Under the pieces are notes generated by a model, which worked only from the letters and a program-made list of their open reading frames with translations, did not search any database and was not told the origin of the DNA. A stretch of DNA of 6,832 nt. Source: Moraxellaceae bacterium. GTDB taxonomy: Bacteria; Pseudomonadota; Gammaproteobacteria; Pseudomonadales; Moraxellaceae. How positions within the stretch are numbered: position 1 is the stretch's first letter; the number at the start of each line of letters is the position of its first letter. Below, piece after piece: positions 1 through 5,527 of the stretch. The translations under genes and the position numbers were made by a program. The DNA lies in contig JAJNDL010000066.1 in NCBI GenBank assembly GCA_021156385.1, positions 1 through 6,832 of the forward strand. The letters are read 5' to 3'.

Positions 1-298
1 TGACAGCCACGCAGGGTGTCCGGACGCATGCGGAAATGCCCTGAGCCCATGCTGCAGCGGCAGGCGCCGGGCAAACGCGAATTGGTTCACAAATCCTTTT
101 TCCCGCACGAATTCCCTACGGTCGCCCAAGGCCCGGCGCACGGTAACAAAGTCGCTGGCAGGGTTCACCCGCAACCCAGGCATTTGCAATCAATCAAAAC
201 AGTTAGCAAAAGATTTTTTACGAATTTTCTGAGACTTATTTACATGAAGCATTTGCAGCACCGGTACGGAGGACGCTGAACCGGCGCTACGGAAGGCC
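1..298. other. Non-coding or unassigned left edge with an AT-rich island
   Basis: No gene can be supported here. The open frames are short, lack a convincing ribosome binding site and do not resemble a known protein. Bases about 183-250 are strikingly AT-rich for this GC-rich window, with runs of A and T including a TTTTTT tract near 215-220. Such islands often mark promoters or binding sites of nucleoid proteins, but I found no well-spaced -35/-10 pair on either strand. A leftward frame (GTG at 108 or 90) stays open to the window edge and could be the start of a gene lying outside, but its purine tracts sit only 3-4 bases from the GTG codons, closer than usual. Confidence 0.5.
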
Positions 299-844
299 CT
301 ATCGCTCCAGCCACGCAGAGAGGGATTGCCGGCAACGCGTCGCCAGCCGCTGTAATCGTGGGGCCACCGCAAGCTTCGCGTGGCGTCCCGCACGACCGCT
401 CCCGATGCTCCGGGCACCGGCATCGACGCTTCGGGATGCCGGGAGGGCTGGCAGGCGGCCGGGAGGCAGACGGTGCAGCCGCCGTACCCTGACTGCCGCC
501 GGGTTCACCGGCAGACGCGGCCACTCCCCGGTTACCGGAGCCGCAGCAAGCGGCCGACGCGCCTTCAGCCGATGCATGAAGCCCGGTCCGCGCAGCTCCG
601 TGCGACGGGGTGGCGCTGGCGGGAGCGCCTGCTGCCACGCGTTGCTGCACACCGACAGCTGCAGCGTCGCCAGCGCGGGATGGCCGCGTAGCGCCAGACG
701 CTCGCCACGGCGCTCCAGTACCGGCATGGCGAACGGGATGGGCAGCGAGAAAGCGACGCTGAACGTCGGTGAACTGACGGCGAACGGAGAATGTTGCAGC
801 AGTGCGCGGGCGCCCTGGCGGACGCGATCGGTAACGGAAACCAT
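299..844 (-). CDS. Doubtful hypothetical protein (181 aa), orphan ORF
   Basis: I do not recognise this protein. It would be 181 residues, very rich in Arg, Ala, Pro and Leu, with no signal peptide or membrane segment. An amphipathic-looking start (residues 5-16) is followed by a hydrophobic stretch around residues 28-40, and the second half is basic and low in complexity. In favour of a real gene is a strong Shine-Dalgarno match, GGGAAGAGG, seven bases before the ATG. Against it, third positions are clearly less GC-biased than in the four well-supported genes (many CGT, CGA, GTA, GCT and TCT codons), and overlapping frames on both strands are also long, as expected of non-coding GC-rich DNA. 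It could be a lineage-specific gene, a decayed gene or chance. Confidence 0.35.
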   Translation of the reverse strand: MVSVTDRVRQGARALLQHSPFAVSSPTFSVAFSLPIPFAMPVLERRGERLALRGHPALATLQLSVCSNAWQQALPPAPPRRTELRGPGFMHRLKARRPLAAAPVTGEWPRLPVNPAAVRVRRLHRLPPGRLPALPASRSVDAGARSIGSGRAGRHAKLAVAPRLQRLATRCRQSLSAWLER

Positions 845-851
845 GGCTCGA

Positions 852-860
852 CCTCTTCCC
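852..860 (-). promoter_or_regulatory. Strong Shine-Dalgarno match upstream of the 299-844 ORF
   Basis: On the minus strand this reads GGGAAGAGG, complementary to the 3' end of 16S rRNA, and is followed by seven bases (TCGAGCC) and then ATG. It is the best evidence that the minus-strand ORF is translated. The same nonamer occurs again at about 891-899 with no start codon after it, so a chance match remains possible. Confidence 0.4.
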
Positions 861-976
861 TGACTGTTCAGTGCGGAAATCGACCGCCAGCCCTCTTCCC
901 GAGGGACGGCTTAGGTCTGATGCAATCACAGACACGCGACGATTTGAAAACCCGCACTAACAGGAAGCTTCTATGT

Positions 977-1043
977 CATGTACATGGCACTGCTTCAATA
1001 GAGCGAAATGTTGACCAGGGGATGGCCTTCCACACATGCATGT
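977..1043. repeat. Two CATG-rich perfect 10-bp palindromes upstream of the AsmA-family gene
   Basis: CATGTACATG (977-986) and ACATGCATGT (1034-1043) are each perfect palindromes in the spacer before the AsmA-family gene, with centres 57 bp apart. The first can be extended to a 16-bp imperfect palindrome (974-989). They might be binding sites for a dimeric regulator, but short CATG palindromes arise easily by chance, and I found no clear promoter placed relative to them. Confidence 0.25.
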
Positions 1044-1085
1044 CACCACCACTGCTTCGGCAGATCCACATCCCGGAATGCCGTG

Positions 1086-3197
1086 ATGCCCACCCTTTCC
1101 CGACGCTGGTGGCTGGCGCTGGCGGTGCTGGGCGCACTGCTGCTGGCCTTCGCCGTGTGCGAGGCGGTGGGCTGGCCCTTCCTGCGCGGGCCGCTCGCCA
1201 GCCAGCTCAGCACCAGGCTGCAGCGTGATGTCAGCCTCGACGGCAGGTTCCGCCTGCACCTGCTGGGCAGCATCCGCCTGGCCGTGGAAGAGCTGCGCAT
1301 CGCCGGGCCCGACTGGGAATCCGGTGCGGAGGGACAGCCCTTCGTGAGCGCGCGCGACGCGAGCCTTTCCCTCCCCTACGGCACCGTATTCGGCCAGCTC
1401 CGTGGCAACGGCGTACTGCGCATCAACCGGCTCGAGGTCGGCAATATCGAGGCCCGCCTCGTGCGCGATGCCGGTGGCCGCGCCAACTGGCAATTCGAAT
1501 TCCAGAAAGAGGAGAACAAGCCGGAGCCGGGGCAGCCGTCGGTTACGCCGGAATTCACGCAGCTCATCGTGCACTCGGGGCACCTCAGCCTGCGCGACGC
1601 CCTCGCCACGCTCAGCATCGATGCCGACGCCCGAACCGAGGAAGGTACGGCGGCCGGCAGCCGCGGCCTGCAGGTGCGCGCCACCGGCAGCTACCGCAAG
1701 CAGCCTTTCCGCGCCGAGGCCCGCTCGCCCGGCATCCTGCCGCTGGTGGCGCCGCGCGGCCGCACGGAGCCGGTGGCGCTCACGCTCGACGTGCGCGTCC
1801 CCGATCCGCGCGGCAAGGACGGCCATCTCCATGTCGAGGGCACGGCCAAGGACCTGCTGCGCTTCGAGGGCCTGCAGGGAAGATTCACGGCGAGCGGTGC
1901 CTCGCTCGCCTCGGTCGGCGACCTGTTCGATGTCACGCTGCCGACCACGGCCGCGTTCAGGATGCATGGCAAGGCTGCCCGGAACGGCACACGCTGGGAT
2001 GTCGATGTCGACGGCTTCGAGGTGGCGCGCACCCGCCTTTCCGGACAGTTCCGCTACGACACGGCACCGAAGATCCCGCTGCTCTCCGGCAAGTTGCGCG
2101 GCAGCCAGCTGGTGCTGGAAGACCTGGCGCCCGCCTTCGGTGCCTCGTCGCAGGAGGCCAGCAGCGCGACCGATGCGCCGGACAAGACCGGGGCGCGCCG
2201 CGTGCTGCCGCAGCGCGAGTTCGACATTCCCTCGCTGCATCGCATGGACGCCGACGTCGACGTCCGGCTGGCCCGCGTCGACCTCGGCAGCGAGAAGCTG
2301 AAGCCGCTGGAGCCGCTGGAGGGGCGCCTGCGCCTCGACGGCGGCGTGCTGAAGCTGGACAAGCTGCAGGCGCGCACCGCGGACGGCGAGCTGCACGGCG
2401 ACCTCACCCTCGATGCGCGGCCGGACGTGCCGCAGTGGACCTTCGACCTCGGCTGGTCGGGCATCCGCCTGCAGCAGTGGATCACGCTGCGCAATCCGTT
2501 TGCGCGCGAATCGGAGAAGGTGCCGGCCGGCGAGGCCGGAAAAGGAAAGGACGGGCAGAAGGTGAACCCGCCCTTCATCCGCGGCAACCTCGCCGGGCAT
2601 GTGAAGCTCAAGGGCCAGGGCCGCTCCACGGCACGCATGCTCGCCAGCCTGGATGGCTCGGTACAGATGTGGGTACGCGATGGCGCGGTGTCGCAGTTGC
2701 TGGTGGAGGCGGCCGGGCTCGATGTCGCGCAGGGCCTCGGCCTCATCATCCGCGGCGACAAGGACATCCCGCTGGAGTGCGCCGCGATCAGCCTGAAGGG
2801 CAAGGATGGCGTGCTTGCCACCGAGGCCGGCATCGTCGACACGCCGGACTCGCTGATCCTGCTCAACGGCCGCGTGTCGCTGGCCGAGGAGCGTTTCGAC
2901 CTGACGCTGGAGGCGCGGCCGCGCGACCGCAGCCCGCTGACGGCACGCTCGCCAATCCACGTGCGCGGCCGCTTCGCCGACCCGCGCATCCGTCCCGACA
3001 TCGAGAAGGTCGGCGGCAAGGCCGCGCTGGCCGCGGCCCTGGGCGCGCTGCTGGCGCCGCTGGCCGCCCTGCTGCCGCTCACCGATCCCGGCGAATCCAC
3101 GGCCGGGCTGGGCTGCCACGCCACGCTCGAGCGCCTGAAGAAGAATCCGGCGACGCCCCCTGCCCTCAAGCGCGCGCTGAAGGACGCGAAAACCTAG
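1086..3197 (+). CDS. AsmA family protein (703 aa), inner-membrane anchored, periplasmic
   Basis: This is a member of the AsmA family, whose bacterial members are anchored in the inner membrane and are thought to act in outer-membrane biogenesis or phospholipid transport between membranes. Residues 6-25 form an N-terminal signal anchor: two Arg, two Trp, then a Leu/Ala-rich helix. The rest is a long beta-rich periplasmic part typical of the family. The C-terminal AsmA-like region has the recognisable GQGRSTARMLASLDG block near residues 511-525, followed by a conserved-looking segment ending in PLTARSPIHVRGRFADPRI. A hydrophobic Ala/Leu-rich stretch follows near residues 645-667, then a GLGC motif. 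The ATG at 1086 is chosen because it precedes the anchor directly and has GGAA seven bases upstream; GTG at 1083 and ATG at 1008 are poorer alternatives. Length fits the mid-sized AsmA/YhjG-like proteins. The exact substrate cannot be told from sequence. Confidence 0.9.
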   Translation: MPTLSRRWWLALAVLGALLLAFAVCEAVGWPFLRGPLASQLSTRLQRDVSLDGRFRLHLLGSIRLAVEELRIAGPDWESGAEGQPFVSARDASLSLPYGTVFGQLRGNGVLRINRLEVGNIEARLVRDAGGRANWQFEFQKEENKPEPGQPSVTPEFTQLIVHSGHLSLRDALATLSIDADARTEEGTAAGSRGLQVRATGSYRKQPFRAEARSPGILPLVAPRGRTEPVALTLDVRVPDPRGKDGHLHVEGTAKDLLRFEGLQGRFTASGASLASVGDLFDVTLPTTAAFRMHGKAARNGTRWDVDVDGFEVARTRLSGQFRYDTAPKIPLLSGKLRGSQLVLEDLAPAFGASSQEASSATDAPDKTGARRVLPQREFDIPSLHRMDADVDVRLARVDLGSEKLKPLEPLEGRLRLDGGVLKLDKLQARTADGELHGDLTLDARPDVPQWTFDLGWSGIRLQQWITLRNPFARESEKVPAGEAGKGKDGQKVNPPFIRGNLAGHVKLKGQGRSTARMLASLDGSVQMWVRDGAVSQLLVEAAGLDVAQGLGLIIRGDKDIPLECAAISLKGKDGVLATEAGIVDTPDSLILLNGRVSLAEERFDLTLEARPRDRSPLTARSPIHVRGRFADPRIRPDIEKVGGKAALAAALGALLAPLAALLPLTDPGESTAGLGCHATLERLKKNPATPPALKRALKDAKT

Positions 3198-3200
3198 GCG

Positions 3201-3617
3201 TCACTCGCCCTGCAGCGTCGCCACTACGCGGCGCACGCCGCCATGCTCGCGGAACTCGCACAGCCAGATGCCCTGCCAGGTGCCGAGCGCCAGGCGGCCG
3301 TCGCGCACCGGCAGGCTGAGACTGCTGCCCAGCAGCGCAGCCTTGATGTGGGCCGGCATGTCGTCCGGCCCCTCCAGGGTATGGCGGAAATACGGCGCAT
3401 TCTCCGGCACGGCCTGGTCCAGCCAGCGCCCGAGGTCGCCGCGCACGTCCGGGTCGGCGTTCTCGTTGAGCGCGAGCGCCGCCGAGGCGTGCTGGATGAA
3501 GAGGTGCAGCAGACCGATGCGCACTTTCGCCAGGGGCAGCGCCGCCAGCAGCTCGTCGGTGACCAGGTGCAAGCCGCGCGGCCGGGCCCTGAGCGTAATC
3601 GTGTCCTGCCACCACAT
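3201..3617 (-). CDS. yjbQ: YjbQ/UPF0047 family protein (138 aa)
   Basis: The protein belongs to the small UPF0047/YjbQ family found in bacteria and archaea. E. coli YjbQ has been reported to have weak thiamine-phosphate synthase activity; the main physiological role remains unclear. The family signature is nearly complete: H43-x-S45 in a QHASAAL block, NENADPDV (residues 51-58), [15 protein letters not shown] (78-92), GSS (97-99), [17 protein letters not shown] (111-127) and a C-terminal TLQGE. The conserved His residues are those expected at the putative metal or active site. One small variation is Ala44 where Thr is common. The start at 3617 is preferred because AGGGGGAAA lies just upstream and family members usually begin close to this point; an upstream ATG at 3659 would add 14 residues that do not look conserved. 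The gene converges on the AsmA-family gene and diverges from the lipase gene. Confidence 0.93.
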   Translation of the reverse strand: MWWQDTITLRARPRGLHLVTDELLAALPLAKVRIGLLHLFIQHASAALALNENADPDVRGDLGRWLDQAVPENAPYFRHTLEGPDDMPAHIKAALLGSSLSLPVRDGRLALGTWQGIWLCEFREHGGVRRVVATLQGE

Positions 3618-3621
3618 GGCA

Positions 3622-3630
3622 TTTCCCCCT
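3622..3630 (-). promoter_or_regulatory. Ribosome binding site deciding the yjbQ start
   Basis: On the minus strand this reads AGGGGGAAA, with the G run ending seven bases before the ATG at 3617. It supports that ATG over the ATG at 3659, which lies upstream of this site. Confidence 0.65.
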
Positions 3631-3683
3631 GTTGAACGGGCCAGAGGATAGGCCGCCACACTGGTCCGGGCTACCGTCCGTCC

Positions 3684-3712
3684 TTGGGACCGACCAGCCG
3701 GTCAGCTAGACT
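3684..3712 (+). promoter_or_regulatory. Candidate sigma70-type promoter for the lipase gene
   Basis: TTGGGA (3684-3689) and TAGACT (3707-3712) are separated by 17 bases, the ideal spacing, and each matches four of six consensus bases. The first operator-like palindrome lies in the spacer and the second lies just past the expected transcription start, a layout suited to repression. An alternative is the TGCTAGGCT extended -10-like element at 3784-3792, which lacks a good -35 but is closer to the gene. Confidence 0.4.
3692..3703. promoter_or_regulatory. Operator-like inverted repeat 1 (GACC-N4-GGTC)
   Basis: GACCAGCCGGTC is a GACC-N4-GGTC palindrome in the yjbQ/lipase divergent region. It differs at a single base from the reverse complement of the second site at 3723-3734. 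The arms resemble operators of TetR-family repressors; from memory, the E. coli NemR and RutR sites use GACC/GGTC arms. An extra GACC precedes it at 3688. The regulator is not in this window. Confidence 0.5.
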
Positions 3713-3722
3713 TCAGAAGGGC

Positions 3723-3734
3723 GACCGGTTGGTC
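3723..3734. promoter_or_regulatory. Operator-like inverted repeat 2 (GACC-N4-GGTC)
   Basis: GACCGGTTGGTC shares its arms with site 1 and is nearly its reverse complement. The centres are 31 bp apart, about three helical turns, so two dimers would sit on the same DNA face. On the minus strand it overlaps a TTGACC that could serve as a -35 for yjbQ, although no good -10 follows. One regulator could therefore affect both divergent genes. Confidence 0.5.
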
Positions 3735-3822
3735 AAAGCGCGAACAATTGTCCGGCAATCCACCCTGGACCCTACCAAGCGGATGCTAGGCTCCGGCCAC
3801 TCCCCACACCCCTGAGGCCGCC

Positions 3823-5334
3823 ATGCAGCTGAACAAGAAGATCGGAGAACTGGAGCGGGCCCGGGACAACGCGACGACCTACACGGAATGGGAACAGTTG
3901 GGCATGGAGCTCGACGCGCTGACCGGTCTCGATCTCTGGAAGCTCGACAACACCTCGCCCGACTACAACTACGAGCTCATCCACGAGCGCCTCGTCTCGC
4001 TGCGCAGCCTGCAGCAGCAGGGCAAGACCCGCGAGCTCATGCGCGCCCTGCGCGAAGGCCTGCACCACGATCTCGGCAACATGGGCAACCCGGCCCTCTA
4101 CTGCCATGCCTACGTCGGCACCAAGCGCCTGATCGAGGACTACGTCAGCCAGGTCTGCGCCGCCCTGAACTATGTCTGTGCCCAGCCCTCCAGCGTGGTG
4201 TCCTACGACGAGAAGCTGCGCTTCTTCGAGAACACCTCGCGCTCCTTCGGCCAGCCCTCGCTGATGCTCTCCGGCGGCGCCACCCTCGGCCTCTTCCATA
4301 TCGGCGTATGCAAGGCGCTGCACGAGCAGGGCCTGCTGCCCAAGGTGATCTCCGGCTCCAGCGCCGGCGCCATCATGGCCGCCATGGTCGGCACGCATAC
4401 CGACGAGGAGCTGGAGGCCATGTACCACGGCGAGAGCTGGTACAGCGACGCCTGGCGCTGGAAGAGCCCGCTGCGCGGCTTCATGGGCGAAGGCTTCGCC
4501 GACCAGAAGCAGCTCGAGACCTTCCTGCGCCGCAATATCGGCGAATACAGCTTCGAGGAAGCCTTCGAGCGCACCGGCCGCCACGTCAACATCACGGTGT
4601 CGCCAGTGCACGAACACCAGAAGTCGCGCCTGATGAACGAGCTGACCTCGCCCTACCTGCTGCTGTGGAGCGCGGTGCTGGCCTCCTGCGCCGTGCCCGT
4701 GCTGTTCCCGCCGGTAACGCTCACCACCAAGAACGACGATGGCGACTACCTGCCCTACCGGCCGAGCGAACGCTGGGTCGACGGCTCGGTGAAGAGCGAC
4801 CTGCCGCGCGAACGCCTCATGCACCTGTACAACGTGAACTACTTCATCGCCGTGCAGGTGAACCCGCACATCGTGCCCTTCATGGAAAGCGACAAGCGCC
4901 GCCTGGAAAAGCGCTTCATGTCCTGGCCCAAGCGCGCCATCCGCGAGGAACTCAAGTTCCACGGTGCCGGCCTGATGAATTTCCTGCGTACCCAGGTCAG
5001 CCACGAGGCGACGCGCCAGCTGCTCGGCCACGCCTACACCATCATGTCGCAACGCTATTACGGCGACGTCACCATCGCGCCGAAACGCTACACGCTGGAG
5101 CATTTCCGCCACGTGCTGTCCGAGCCGAACGTGGAACGCTGGGAATGGTTCCGCCTGCAGGGCGAGCGCGCGACCTGGCCCAAGATCGCCATGATCCGCA
5201 CCCATACGCGCATCAGCGAGACGCTCACCGACAGCATCCTGCTGCTGCACAAGCAGCGCGCCCGCCGGCGCGAGGACCAGCTGCGCGTGGTGGGCGGCAA
5301 GTCCGCGGAGCCCCGCTCCACCGGCACCGACTGA
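3823..5334 (+). CDS. Patatin-like phospholipase/acylglycerol lipase with DUF3336 domain (503 aa)
   Basis: A serine acyl hydrolase of the patatin fold. The N-terminal part (about 1-140) matches the DUF3336 type found in yeast Tgl3/4/5 and plant SDP1 triacylglycerol lipases and in bacterial relatives. The patatin domain starts near residue 145 and shows all catalytic parts: a glycine-rich oxyanion-hole loop SGGATLG (150-156), the nucleophile elbow GSSAG (178-182) with Ser180, and the second dyad residue Asp320 in WVDGSV. There is no signal peptide and no clear membrane helix, so it is probably cytoplasmic or peripheral to the inner membrane. It likely releases fatty acids from phospholipids or acylglycerols; the true substrate is not shown. 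The start has GAGG five bases upstream, and the next in-frame Met is far inside DUF3336. It is transcribed alone: a divergent promoter region with two operator-like repeats lies before it and a strong terminator after it. Confidence 0.92.
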   Translation: MQLNKKIGELERARDNATTYTEWEQLGMELDALTGLDLWKLDNTSPDYNYELIHERLVSLRSLQQQGKTRELMRALREGLHHDLGNMGNPALYCHAYVGTKRLIEDYVSQVCAALNYVCAQPSSVVSYDEKLRFFENTSRSFGQPSLMLSGGATLGLFHIGVCKALHEQGLLPKVISGSSAGAIMAAMVGTHTDEELEAMYHGESWYSDAWRWKSPLRGFMGEGFADQKQLETFLRRNIGEYSFEEAFERTGRHVNITVSPVHEHQKSRLMNELTSPYLLLWSAVLASCAVPVLFPPVTLTTKNDDGDYLPYRPSERWVDGSVKSDLPRERLMHLYNVNYFIAVQVNPHIVPFMESDKRRLEKRFMSWPKRAIREELKFHGAGLMNFLRTQVSHEATRQLLGHAYTIMSQRYYGDVTIAPKRYTLEHFRHVLSEPNVERWEWFRLQGERATWPKIAMIRTHTRISETLTDSILLLHKQRARRREDQLRVVGGKSAEPRSTGTD

Positions 5335-5350
5335 GGCCGGCCTCCCGCTC

Positions 5351-5391
5351 CCGAAAACAAAAAGCGCCGTCACGGCGCTTTTTGTTTTCGG
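5351..5391. terminator. Perfect 19-bp hairpin terminator, probably bidirectional
   Basis: Arms 5351-5369 and 5373-5391 are perfectly complementary around a three-base loop (TCA). The inner part of the stem is GC-rich (AGCGCCG/CGGCGCT) and is flanked by A-rich and T-rich tracts, so each strand yields a GC stem followed by a T run (CTTTTTGTTTT). It lies 16 bases after the lipase stop codon, and no gene on the minus strand ends here, so its main task is to end the lipase transcript and insulate the kinase gene. Confidence 0.92.
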
Positions 5392-5449
5392 TCCCGGTTC
5401 CGTTCGGCTCCCGGCAAGCGCCAACCGGCAGGCCGTTCCGGACACGGCA

Positions 5450-5477
5450 TCGACAAGTTCCGAGCGCCCGATATAGT
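5450..5477 (+). promoter_or_regulatory. Sigma70-type promoter for the kinase gene
   Basis: TCGACA (5450-5455) and TATAGT (5472-5477) match five of six bases of the -35 and -10 consensus with a 16-base spacer. Transcription would start near 5484, giving a leader of about 44 bases. The site follows the lipase terminator, which supports independent expression. Confidence 0.65.
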
Positions 5478-5527
5478 GGGGCCGTCCAAGGCGCGCCCGC
5501 GCCGGCAACGAGCGACGGAAGAGCCCC

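Noticed and set aside
1..108. Possible start of a leftward gene (GTG at 108 or 90, ATG at 50 or 29)
   Set aside because: The frames stay open to the edge but are too short to judge. Purine tracts are too close to the GTG codons, and no Shine-Dalgarno precedes the ATG at 50.
237..245. DnaA-box-like TTATTTACA as an origin
   Set aside because: A single imperfect match, no cluster of boxes and no dnaA, parA or rep gene nearby.
16..279. 87-codon plus-strand ORF at the left edge
   Set aside because: It starts with GTG without a ribosome binding site, crosses the AT-rich island and matches nothing known.
957..3119. 720-codon minus-strand ORF opposite the AsmA-family gene
   Set aside because: It is the antisense shadow of a strongly GC3-biased gene: low-complexity Arg/Ala/Gln/Gly protein with no recognisable domain, while the plus strand gives a clear AsmA-family protein.
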